DNA of 31,652 bases from NCBI GenBank assembly GCA_018969295.1, contig JAGWYN010000047.1:1-31652 (forward strand), given 5' to 3'. The translations under genes were made by a program, and so were the position numbers. Positions 16,601 through 23,119 of this stretch are shown one piece after another (position 1 is the first letter of the stretch; each line of letters begins with the position of its first letter). The DNA is from Chloroflexota bacterium (lineage in GTDB: Bacteria; Chloroflexota; Anaerolineae; Caldilineales; Caldilineaceae). Under the pieces are notes generated by a model. The model saw only the letters and a list, made by a program, of their open reading frames with translations. It made no database searches and was not told the DNA's origin.

Positions 16601-17011
16601 ACAGACAGCCGTTTCCAGGTCCGTAAATCCTTCAAAATAGGGTTCGGCCAGATGGCCGCTCAGCTCGGCCGCAGCCACACACACAGGCCCATCGACGGTC
16701 TTCTGCCAACACCCCCAGTCCTCCGCCAGCTGCCAGCCAGCCACCTTCTGCTCCAGCGGCGTGCGCTCCTCTTCCCGCCGCAGCCGCAGATACTGAACAA
16801 ACTCCTTGACAGACTCCTTGGCCGACTCCTTGGCCGACTCCTTGACCGCCCCTCCCCTCTTGGCCAACGTTTCCCAGGTATACCGGGCCTGCAGGAGTTC
16901 CAGATGGCCAACCCCCAGCCGACCGCGCAAGCAAGGCGGATCGCCCTCCTCACACAAAAAAACCAGGGCACGGTTGAAGCGCAACCCCATGGTGTCGGTC
17001 ACAAATTTCAA
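13661..17011 (-). CDS. Multi-GAF sensor histidine kinase (five GAF domains)
   Basis: The soluble 1116-residue protein has five consecutive GAF-type sensor regions (about 1-180, 205-365, 380-545, 550-705, 715-885), then a kinase core: ASEVAHDIN with probable phospho-acceptor His907, LLRNAVEAM (N box, Asn1015), VENSGPDL (G1 box) and GMGLLIARKLIEQMGG (G2 box). No membrane segment is present, so it senses cytoplasmic signals. The G1 box is atypical: the usual D.G.G reads N-S-G-P-D. A four-unit KES repeat (16800-16847) and a duplicated QSGL (15191-15214) show local slippage. The first GAF lacks its N-terminal helix, and an in-frame TGA at 17027-17029 separates this frame from the preceding gene. 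Neither the TTG at 17011 nor the ATG at 16990 has a Shine-Dalgarno, so the start is uncertain. Downstream it overlaps the receiver gene by 4 bp. Confidence 0.88.
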   Translation of the reverse strand: MKFVTDTMGLRFNRALVFLCEEGDPPCLRGRLGVGHLELLQARYTWETLAKRGGAVKESAKESAKESVKEFVQYLRLRREEERTPLEQKVAGWQLAEDWGCWQKTVDGPVCVAAAELSGHLAEPYFEGFTDLETAVCVVAPILAGDDRKGILIADNAFTDEPVRPYVLEELRNLLVEAGRLWKNWRQTQQELNPSERKWLAGLRRQVLSQLQNGDDLKKVLEQICSQGRLLLGAASVVIYPMDKGSISYMTEKIASAGLESLAVEAVVARPRQSGMNAHIRRVGRVLIPDVCSSPLVFDDVPLQRRGFIQRHNVRAFVGRSLQAHATNDPLGVLFVNYATVHPFDRHHEELVEQLAEIACLSIEHAHGSAVLEDQHRTQELNRLRYILEAALTPDADDNKAIGALLANAQNLLSAADRVELMVKKEYSGRSVLDGRWRAYRHLPGKPPEKIESSSLENPVAQYVLLHKGSFLASNFAEMEGAFQPAQVASVVASQVYHNKVVVGVLLASAARPNVFSERDRKRIDELAAAAGMVIGNLRRRQGLLRGVLDAAEKVTRPTSLEETLQSVVEHSFVAAPDLDCVTIWYHQPGGAGLVAGPQSGLQSGLQGASALGRDNPMEQALVDQIAQQPEAVWVPDIQRNPVFGQSSFLNDEQIVSAAAFPLRVDGVVGALFFYYRTHHEFTQEEKDVFPIFAAIAAAALQQKRLLELSERRKRRLEDALKVTKAVETHWERREVLPAILKALHDHFSPYMPGAAPCWLAYNAQEDLLELPEEVRCFYQAMPSTAEFVPIRLDAPHRVSQVARDCIFFERTVVKNEGHLHDEAGGLSSDSLDCSELCAGLWRNQSLLGVLMLKSPKRDAFSQEDQEWFELVAEQIAVAIERANQVARKRVDDFLTGAMAWASEVAHDINVDISYIRSRAYWLRERMPEVTAQGRQWAKEIDERAGMLANKARYERAERARETLRLAVFLEDKVQEWQVRACPATKITYEWGDSPAWVAVYREQLWRAVRHLLRNAVEAMDYRGEIWLRLRSLPSNRVELLVENSGPDLSPLARQKLFREPYSSRANEHERGMGLLIARKLIEQMGGTIRLLPARPGCGPVFSLWLPCSKEEELAV

Positions 17012-17026
17012 AATTAAATGCCAGAA

Positions 17027-18532
17027 TCAATCTTCGTTCTCCTGAATCACCGCAGGAAGATATCCCTTGATTGCGTCCAGAAACTCGCTGCGCCGCCGAC
17101 GTGCCTCCTCTCGCTCTCGCTGATTGGCCAGTTCGATCGCCCCTGCGATCTGTTCAGCCAGCTCCATCAACTTCTGCTGATGACGCCGTGTGTACAAAGA
17201 GGGATTCTGATAGTCCTGCACCACCACCGCACCGATCACCCCACGCCCTTCCACCCGCAGAGGAACCCCCAGCCAACACTGCGACATCTCCCCCCAAAAC
17301 GGAATGTGGTTGCGGAGCCGATAGTCCGCCTCTGCCCCATTGGGAAACCAGAAAGGTTCATTTTTTTCGATCAGGTGCCCGATGAGCCCGCTGCTGCGCA
17401 GGTACCATTTGCGCGGCAGACTTTCATTTTGCGCGCAGTGAAAACGAAAATCCAACAGATCGGTCTCCGGCTCGACCAAAGCAACGGCAAAATTGCTGGC
17501 GTCCATCAACCTAGCAGCCTGGTCATGCAGCTCGCGCAGCAGGTTGTCAAGCCTGTCAGACGTTGCCCTCTCCATGATCCGACGGCCAATTTCCCCCAGC
17601 ATTCTCCGCTCCTGGGCTTCCGCGGCCTCCTTTTCCTGCTGGAAGGCCCGTGACAGGGCTGCCGAGATATGGGCAGCAAAGATGCGCAGCAGGTTCCGCT
17701 GTTCCAGGTTGAAACTGCGAGATCGCTCCACGTTGTCGAGCGACAACACCCCGAGCAGGGTGTTCCCGGCCACCAACAGTAGATTGGGACATTTCCCTGG
17801 TGAGGGATGGAAGATCCCGGGAAAACGTCTTTCCAATCCTTCCCCCCCCCACTGCCGCTCCTCGTCGATTTCCGGCCCCTTGGCAATCACTCTCTTCTGT
17901 TCGTCTGGAGATCCCTGCACAGGAATTGCCACCTCCTCCGGCTGCATAACGTCCGGATAGCCGACCTGCCAGATCCCACGCAACATGGGTGTATCGTAGA
18001 CATCTTCGACAACGCGCCAAAACCAGACCCGCTCAAAGCCCAGCTGCAACGCGCACTGGGCTGTTGCATCGGCGATCTCGGCTACGGTGGAGCGCTTCTG
18101 CAGCTCAATCGACGTTTCTGCCAGAATTTTCAGCCAGTTCCGTTCACGGTGAATTTGTTGAAACGCAGCCAGGCTTTTGAGGATCAGAAGGAGTTCACGG
18201 GTGTCAAACGGTTTGAACAGATAGCGATAGGCTCCCTGCTCCATCGCCTTGTACGCCGTTGCAGGGTCGTCCTGCCCTGTGAACAAGATCGTATCCCCCG
18301 AACCGTTCAGTTGGGTCAATTCCTGCATCAACGCCACACCATCTACATCCGAACCGGCCAACAGCTGGTCGATCAGAAAAACATCGAAGGGGTCTGCTGC
18401 GCTGCGCACAGCAGCTCGCGCCGCATCGGCTGTCATCACTGGCTTCGCCTGAAAGGTAGCATCCTGGCGATGGAGCTGGTCAGCCACCAGATAGGCCAGC
18501 AATTCATCGTCGTCGACGATCAAAATCCGCAT
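17027..18532 (-). CDS. Receiver-GAF-GAF protein (possible N-terminal half of a split hybrid kinase)
   Basis: Residues 1-120 form a receiver domain: ILIVDDDE acidic cluster, FDVFLIDQ with Asp55, ILFTGQ with Thr85, and YRYLFKPF with Lys107. GAF-type regions follow at about 135-300 (FERVWFWRVVED, LLGVLSLDNV) and about 320-475 (NFAVALVEPE, CWLGVPLRVEGRGVIGAVVV), joined by charged coiled helix (QQEKEAAEAQERR). The protein stops at TGA 17027-17029 right after a helix ending AVIQENED. The same frame continues past the stop as FWHLILKFVTDTMGLRF, exactly the helix expected to start the next GAF domain, which the downstream frame lacks. This suggests a single ancestral receiver-GAF(7)-kinase of about 1620 residues. 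An AGGAGG 6 bp upstream fixes the ATG at 18532. It lies 17 bp after the S1-kinase gene. Confidence 0.87.
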   Translation of the reverse strand: MRILIVDDDELLAYLVADQLHRQDATFQAKPVMTADAARAAVRSAADPFDVFLIDQLLAGSDVDGVALMQELTQLNGSGDTILFTGQDDPATAYKAMEQGAYRYLFKPFDTRELLLILKSLAAFQQIHRERNWLKILAETSIELQKRSTVAEIADATAQCALQLGFERVWFWRVVEDVYDTPMLRGIWQVGYPDVMQPEEVAIPVQGSPDEQKRVIAKGPEIDEERQWGGEGLERRFPGIFHPSPGKCPNLLLVAGNTLLGVLSLDNVERSRSFNLEQRNLLRIFAAHISAALSRAFQQEKEAAEAQERRMLGEIGRRIMERATSDRLDNLLRELHDQAARLMDASNFAVALVEPETDLLDFRFHCAQNESLPRKWYLRSSGLIGHLIEKNEPFWFPNGAEADYRLRNHIPFWGEMSQCWLGVPLRVEGRGVIGAVVVQDYQNPSLYTRRHQQKLMELAEQIAGAIELANQREREEARRRRSEFLDAIKGYLPAVIQENED

Positions 18533-18549
18533 TGTGTCCTCCTTTTTGG

Positions 18550-20784
18550 CTAGATCCTAGCAGGAAGCTCGACCACAAAACGGGTCCCCCAGAGCAGGTG
18601 GCTGTTCGCCACATAAAGACGCCCACCCTGCGCTTCGATCAAGGTGCGCGACAGGTACAGCCCCAGACCGCTGCCGTCGGAACGGGTGGTGTAATCCATC
18701 TCAAAAATCCGTTCCCAAAGTCGGCGATGGATGCCAGGCCCGTCATCTTCGATCGAAACCTGGAGCACCTTCCGGCTACTCTGGCTGACCTGGGCAATTC
18801 CGATCTCCACACGCCCACGGCGGCGCGGTTCAATCTGGCCGATCTGCTGAATGGCGTTTTGGATCACGTTGACCAGCACCTGCTGCAGATAGGTCACCTG
18901 AACCCGCGTGAAATACAAATGCGGTACAGGCAGGACAGAGATATCGACCCAGGCGAGCACCGCAGCTTCGCGCAAAATTTCGACTGCTTCCCCGACAAGA
19001 TCCTCCAGACGCACGATCTCCTCTTCGCCGGTCCGGGTCATACGGCTGAAAGAGCGCAACATCGTGCCCAGCCCTCGCTGCTGCTGGATCAGCCGCTGGA
19101 TCGCCTGACGCATCTGGCGGGCATGTTCGACCGCAGTCGGCGGGTCGAGTTGGAGCGGGACTTCGATGGCGGCACACTGGGCTTCGAGCTGCTGCAACAC
19201 CAGCCCCAAGGGGGTCAGACGCCCGCTGACCTCATGCACCAACGTCCGTCCCAGCTGTCCAAGCAGAGCAATGCGGTGCAGATCGGCGATTTGCCGCACA
19301 AACTGGCGTCGCTCCAGCCACACCTGCACGGTGGCCGCCGCTGTCGCCACGCGCGTCTGGGTCAGCTCTGTCAATACGACCGGCTGTGCATAAAAGACAA
19401 AGAGGGCATACCGATGCTGCAGCAACGCTGGCACTGGAAACCCAAGACAGCTTGCAAAGGCCAACAGCGGAGCCAGATGCCGAAAACGGGGGCCGTGGAT
19501 CTCTTCCGGGCGGCTGACAACCACCACCCGCTGGTCTTCGGCGACATCGCGCACAGGGCTGTTGACCAGATCCGGAAGCAGTTCGCTGTTCACTTCCAAG
19601 GGTCCCTGCTGCGCCAGCAGACTGACTGTGCGCGCCTGCAGGTCCAGCTCGAAAAGCAGCACCTTGTCGGCATGGACAACAGCCCGCAGATGGGCCAGGA
19701 TCGCACTCAACTCACCCGAATTTGCCTGGCCAAAGATCGGGGCAACCTGCTTCAGGGCTGTCTGCAGCGACTGCACAGCCACCGCAGGCAGGTCAGATTC
19801 TTGCACAGTGTCGAGCAGAATGTCGACCAGATCCTCTGGCAGGACAGGTTTGAGAAGCAGACGGACACCGGCCGCACGCAGCTGCTCCAACTCAACCGCA
19901 TAGGACTCTGCCCGCCCCCAGTCGGTCATCAACACACAAGGGAGCGCCCCCCAGCGTTCCCGAATCCGCTGTATCCCTTGAATCCCATTCACCTCCGGCA
20001 GCCCCACGTCCATCAGCAGCAGATTGGGACGCCGTCGCTCCAACAACGCCCATGCCTCCGCCCAATTGGCTGCGGCCACTGGCTGTTGACCGGTAAACCG
20101 CAGCCATTCTACCAGGGAAGAGCGCTGTTCGGGCTCGTCCTCCACCACCAAAATGCTCTTGGAAGGAGCCGCCAACAAAAGGTCGACGTGCAGCTGTCGT
20201 GCCTTTTCTGCGTCGATCTTCCCTGCAGTGGGCACAGCCGTCTTGCTGGAATTTGACCGGCTTGGCCAACGCTGCAGCCCTGTCATGGCCAGACCAATCC
20301 GTTGGTCGAGGGGGGTCAGCGACTCAACCGCTACATAGACCCGATCTCCAGGCCAAAAAATCTCTCCCAACTGCTTTGCCACCAGTGGCAGACGGCTGAC
20401 ATGCACCAGCCCGGCAATGCCTGGCTCCAGCTCTACAAAAATCCCGTACGGCATCACCCCCGTCACGGTGCCCTCCACCACACACCCCAATGTATAGCGT
20501 TCTTGGATCTCTGCCCAGGCCCCCCCTTGAGCTTGTCGAATACTCCACTCCGACCTGGATTTTATTCTCCTGCCACACGGGGTGACAGTCACCTCTGTAC
20601 CCGGGCTGTAGCGCAACCGCCAGTCAGCCCGGGCCGAACGATCCCAGGCAATCTCACGCTCAGGAATCAGCCCGCAGCGGCCGTCGGCAAGCCGGATCTC
20701 CAAACCTGCTGGCAAAATACGCAGGATCTGGGCGGTACAGCTCTGGTTTGTCTTTGGAGAACCGACACCTGTTCTGTCTGGCAT
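18550..20784 (-). CDS. S1-S1-receiver-GAF hybrid histidine kinase
   Basis: The 744-residue protein (ATG at 20782-20784) has an unusual order. Two OB/S1-type RNA-binding regions come first: about 15-70 (CTAQILRILPAGLEIRLADG) and 97-170, the second canonical (GCVVEGTVTGVMPYGIFVEL, IAGLVHVSRL). A receiver follows at about 209-330 (ILVVEDEPEQR, LLLMDVGLPE with Asp259, LLLKPV with Lys312). A GAF-like region spans about 350-490. The kinase core has GRTLVHEVSGRL (His517), NVIQNAIQQI (Asn643), IEDDGPGI (G1) and DGSGLGLYLSRTLIEAQGG (G2). All catalytic residues are intact. It lacks membrane segments. As first gene of the cassette it may feed phosphate to the downstream receivers; sensing RNA or ssDNA through S1 is an inference. 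No Shine-Dalgarno is seen; a TTG at 20805 is the alternative start. Confidence 0.88.
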   Translation of the reverse strand: MPDRTGVGSPKTNQSCTAQILRILPAGLEIRLADGRCGLIPEREIAWDRSARADWRLRYSPGTEVTVTPCGRRIKSRSEWSIRQAQGGAWAEIQERYTLGCVVEGTVTGVMPYGIFVELEPGIAGLVHVSRLPLVAKQLGEIFWPGDRVYVAVESLTPLDQRIGLAMTGLQRWPSRSNSSKTAVPTAGKIDAEKARQLHVDLLLAAPSKSILVVEDEPEQRSSLVEWLRFTGQQPVAAANWAEAWALLERRRPNLLLMDVGLPEVNGIQGIQRIRERWGALPCVLMTDWGRAESYAVELEQLRAAGVRLLLKPVLPEDLVDILLDTVQESDLPAVAVQSLQTALKQVAPIFGQANSGELSAILAHLRAVVHADKVLLFELDLQARTVSLLAQQGPLEVNSELLPDLVNSPVRDVAEDQRVVVVSRPEEIHGPRFRHLAPLLAFASCLGFPVPALLQHRYALFVFYAQPVVLTELTQTRVATAAATVQVWLERRQFVRQIADLHRIALLGQLGRTLVHEVSGRLTPLGLVLQQLEAQCAAIEVPLQLDPPTAVEHARQMRQAIQRLIQQQRGLGTMLRSFSRMTRTGEEEIVRLEDLVGEAVEILREAAVLAWVDISVLPVPHLYFTRVQVTYLQQVLVNVIQNAIQQIGQIEPRRRGRVEIGIAQVSQSSRKVLQVSIEDDGPGIHRRLWERIFEMDYTTRSDGSGLGLYLSRTLIEAQGGRLYVANSHLLWGTRFVVELPARI

Positions 20785-20837
20785 GAGTGGATGGCAAACA
20801 CGCAATCGCTAAAACTTCAAAACGAATGACTGCGTCG

Positions 20838-20866
20838 ATCATACCACGAACAGGAACCTCAAAATC
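20838..20866 (-). promoter_or_regulatory. Candidate promoter of the signalling cassette
   Basis: On the minus strand TATGAT (plus 20838-20843) matches the -10 consensus at five of six positions and is followed by a start point near 20831, about 47 bp before the ATG. The -35 (GATTTT, 17 bp away) is poor, which would fit a promoter needing an activator bound at the dyads just upstream. Confidence 0.35.
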
Positions 20867-20877
20867 TTCGATTTTTG

Positions 20878-20964
20878 TGTCAAATTGATGACAAACATGT
20901 CATCCAGGGTTCTGACAAAATGGCTCCGGTTTGCCATTTTGTTGCACAGGGTTTGCCATGCAAC
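20878..20964. promoter_or_regulatory. Cluster of TGTCA/TGACA dyads and inverted repeats upstream of the cassette
   Basis: TGTCA (20878-20882), TGACA (20889-20893), TGTCA (20898-20902) and TGACA (20913-20917) alternate, including the perfect dyad GATGACA-AACA-TGTCATC (20887-20904). Two more inverted repeats follow: ACAAAATGGC / GCCATTTTGT (20915-20924, 20933-20942) and GTTGCA / TGCAAC (20941-20946, 20959-20964). The block lies upstream of the probable S1-kinase promoter. A regulator-binding region is the likely reading. The surrounding 20806-21106 holds no convincing gene; a lone TATACT at 20982-20987 (+) has no good -35. Confidence 0.5.
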
Positions 20965-21106
20965 AGTCGTCCGAGGGATGCTATACTCTCGATCGGGAGA
21001 CGCAGAGCACTTCTACGCAAGCAGAGTTATTGAAAAGCAATCGTTTTTGGAATTCTTCTTGGCACTCCCCCCTTTAGAACGCCCCCATGCTCTGACGAAA
21101 TCTATC

Positions 21107-21138
21107 TGGATGGAGGGCATCCCTTAACCCTCCATCCA
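21107..21138 (-). terminator. Strong hairpin downstream of the parA-repeat operon
   Basis: A perfect 11-bp stem (TGGATGGAGGG at 21107-21117 with CCCTCCATCCA at 21128-21138) has a 10-nt loop and begins 34 bp after the stop of the repeat protein. It is not followed by a T-run on the minus strand, so termination or 3'-end protection is suggested rather than shown. Confidence 0.45.
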
Positions 21139-21172
21139 CTCCCATTTGTCAATATGGGGCCAGCTGTCCCCC

Positions 21173-22072
21173 CTAGGCGGCCAGCTGCTCAGAGGCTGCA
21201 CCTTCTCCATTCTCGGTCGCAACAGCTTCTGCAGGAGGTAGCTGCGCACCCGACTGCCCAGGGCGCATCCTCCGCCACCCCAGTAGACCGCCGGCAACCA
21301 CGCCGGTGACAGCAACCACCGAAGGTGCCAACAGCGAAATCCCCCCCGCAGCCATCCCTTTGGCAAGAACCACACCCACCACACCCCCTGCCAGTGCAGC
21401 ACCTGCAGTCACACCCCAACGCGCAGCCGCAGACGATTTTTCAGTGCCAGCATCGACCCAGTGCCGGACATTGGCTTCCCCCTGCGTTCTCATGGCACCC
21501 AGGTCTGGCATCTTGACCTCGCCCAGGTTCGGCATCTTGACCTCACCCAGGTTCGGCATCTTGACCTCACCCAGGTTCGGCATCTTGACCTCGCCCAGGT
21601 TCGGCATCTTGACCTCGCCCAGGTTCGGCATCTTGACCTCACCCAGGTTCGGCATCTTGACCTCACCCAGGTTCGGCATCTTGACCTCACCCAGGTTCGG
21701 CATCTTGACCTCGCCCAGGTTCGGCATCTTGACCTCACCCAGGTTCGGCATCTTGACCTCACCCAGGTTCGGCATCTTGACCTCGCCCAGGTTCGGCATC
21801 TTCAATTCTTTGAGGTTCGGGAGATGAAGACCATGTCCTGGGTTTACGTCCTTTGTCCCTGCCGCTTCTGTGACCGCCGCTTCTGTGACCGCCGCCGTTG
21901 TCTCTGCTGCGGCTGGTCCTCCCTCTTCCACAACAGTCTCTGCCGCCTCGTTCAGCTCTGGCGTCTCCTCTTCAGGATGAATTGGCTCTTCAGGATGAAT
22001 CGGCGAAGATTCGCTGGGTGTGGTGAATGCATTGTTCTCTCCCAACCCACCCGTTCGTTTACGTGTAGCCAC
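21173..22072 (-). CDS. Membrane-hairpin protein with twelve KMPNLGEV octapeptide repeats, coupled to ParA
   Basis: I recognise no named family for this 299-residue protein. The N-terminus MATRKRTGGLGENN is basic and glycine-containing, reminiscent of ParA-stimulating N-termini of ParB-like proteins. An acidic, Pro/Ala-rich linker (18-75) carries its own duplications (IHPEEP/IHPEEE, VTEAA twice). Residues 91-186 are twelve identical KMPNLGEV units, flanked by degenerate ones (HLPNLKEL, KMPDLGAM). After an amphipathic stretch, two hydrophobic helices (about 219-237 and 246-266) form a probable membrane hairpin with GWRRMR after the second, then an acidic tail. The start is GTG at 22070-22072, with GAGGAGG 9 bp upstream, inside the end of parA (14-bp overlap). 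The coupling suggests it is the partner or cargo adaptor of that ATPase. Function inferred from context only. Confidence 0.8.
   Translation of the reverse strand: MATRKRTGGLGENNAFTTPSESSPIHPEEPIHPEEETPELNEAAETVVEEGGPAAAETTAAVTEAAVTEAAGTKDVNPGHGLHLPNLKELKMPNLGEVKMPNLGEVKMPNLGEVKMPNLGEVKMPNLGEVKMPNLGEVKMPNLGEVKMPNLGEVKMPNLGEVKMPNLGEVKMPNLGEVKMPNLGEVKMPDLGAMRTQGEANVRHWVDAGTEKSSAAARWGVTAGAALAGGVVGVVLAKGMAAGGISLLAPSVVAVTGVVAGGLLGWRRMRPGQSGAQLPPAEAVATENGEGAASEQLAA
21515..21802 (-). repeat. 24-bp tandem repeat array, 12 units, coding
   Basis: Twelve head-to-tail 24-bp units encode identical KMPNLGEV octapeptides. Nearly the only nucleotide variation is the third base of the glycine codon (GGC or GGT). 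The array is in frame within the repeat protein and is not CRISPR-like, having no spacers. Degenerate units border it on both sides. Confidence 0.95.
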
Positions 22073-22826
22073 GGTGTAAAACCTCCTCTACGAATGATCG
22101 ATAGGCCAATGCCGCTGCATGGTCAGGGGCATATTCAAACAGACTCAGGGCTCTTCCGTGCGACTCCTCAAACTTGACCGTTTTGGGAATCACAACACGA
22201 AAAACAATGCTGCCGAAGCGTTCCTCGACCGCAGCCCGCACATCGCGTGCGACATGGGTGTTTTCGTACACGGTCAACAGCACACCGCTGATATGCAGCC
22301 AAGGACAGGAAAGCTCGCGGCGCACCATTTTGATCGTCTCCTCCAGCTGCTGGATCCCTTTGAGCGCAAAAATGCTGGAAGGAACCGGGATCAGCACTTC
22401 ATCGGCCGCCGCCAGAGCGTTGATCGTCAACAACCCCAGCGACGGCGGCGCGTCGATAACCAGATAGTCGTAGCGATCCAGCCCATCCAGCTCACTCAAG
22501 CGGACACGCAGCCGTTGTTGTCCCTCCACTGTGCCGACAAGTTCACGCTCTGCAGCAGCCAGCTTCACATTGCTCGGCACCATCTCCAGCAGCGGACGCC
22601 GGGTGGCCCGTACTACCTCCAACGCACGCCGGCCGCTCAGCAAGAGGTCGTAGACACTGTCCGCCTCCGGCTCATTGCCCAGCACCAGAAATGTTGCATT
22701 GGCTTGTGGGTCCATGTCGACCAACAACGTGCGCTTGCCAGCCAACGCCAGTCCAACAGCCAGGTGAACGGCAGTCGTGGTTTTGGCAACTCCACCTTTC
22801 TGGTTGGCAACGACAATTTTTTTCAT
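22059..22826 (-). CDS. ParA/Soj-type partition or positioning ATPase
   Basis: The 255-residue protein is a deviant-Walker-A ATPase of the ParA/MinD class: KKIVVANQKGGVAKTTTAVH (signature Lys10 and Lys16), TLLVDMDPQANAT (A' box) and YLVIDAPPSLGLLTINA (Walker B). It lacks an N-terminal helix-turn-helix, so it is of the short, chromosomal Soj-like type that binds DNA non-specifically when ATP-loaded. No parB, parS site or rsmG neighbour is visible. Instead the next gene, overlapping by 14 bp, encodes a membrane-hairpin repeat protein. This points to positioning of a membrane or protein cargo, as with McdAB or ParC-type systems, rather than the main chromosome-partition pair. A good promoter lies at 22866-22893; the ATG at 22826 has only a weak ribosome-binding site. 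Confidence 0.92.
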   Translation of the reverse strand: MKKIVVANQKGGVAKTTTAVHLAVGLALAGKRTLLVDMDPQANATFLVLGNEPEADSVYDLLLSGRRALEVVRATRRPLLEMVPSNVKLAAAERELVGTVEGQQRLRVRLSELDGLDRYDYLVIDAPPSLGLLTINALAAADEVLIPVPSSIFALKGIQQLEETIKMVRRELSCPWLHISGVLLTVYENTHVARDVRAAVEERFGSIVFRVVIPKTVKFEESHGRALSLFEYAPDHAAALAYRSFVEEVLHRGYT

Positions 22827-22865
22827 GGAGCGCTCTAAAAATCCGTGAATCTACTCAACTTTTTC

Positions 22866-22893
22866 AGTTTACCGCAATCTGCCCAACTGTCAA
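22866..22893 (-). promoter_or_regulatory. Promoter of the parA-repeat operon
   Basis: On the minus strand a perfect TTGACA (plus 22888-22893) and TAAACT (plus 22866-22871) are separated by 16 bp, placing the start point near 22859 and giving a leader of about 33 nt. Confidence 0.6.
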
Positions 22894-23119
22894 TTTGGCA
22901 AAAAAAGGCCATTGGGGTGCTTTGTACAATGCGTTGACCTGTCGAGCCGTTCGACCAGAACAGGCCACGCAGACGCTGCTCGGTGCTTTCCCCCCACCTG
23001 CACCCGTCAATCTATTGTAACACAAAACAGCGCTCTGGCCGTAGATGCTCTGGTGGCCCGATGTCCTGCTGGCCAGCCACAGCAGACGATTGGAGAGCGA
23101 TCAGAACAATTTCAGTACA

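Noticed and set aside
14423..17017. Plus-strand open frame of 864 codons opposite the multi-GAF kinase
   Set aside because: It is the antisense shadow of a clear kinase gene; the translation lacks domains, is Gln/Arg/His-rich, and has no start signal.
20885..21127. 80-codon plus-strand gene in the gap between the cassette and the repeat gene
   Set aside because: No ribosome-binding site, no family resemblance, and it crosses the dyad array and hairpin.
21515..21802. CRISPR array
   Set aside because: Units are contiguous 24-mers without spacers and lie inside a coding frame; no cas genes are present.
21461..22177. Plus-strand and alternate-frame repeat proteins across the 24-bp array (RHLDLTQV-type and RCRTWVRS-type)
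   Set aside because: Any 24-bp periodic array gives repeats in all six frames; the minus-strand GTG frame has a Shine-Dalgarno, operon overlap and membrane helices.
22059..22826. Chromosomal parA of a parAB-parS locus
   Set aside because: No parB, parS-like 16-mer or rsmG neighbour seen; the coupled partner is a membrane repeat protein.
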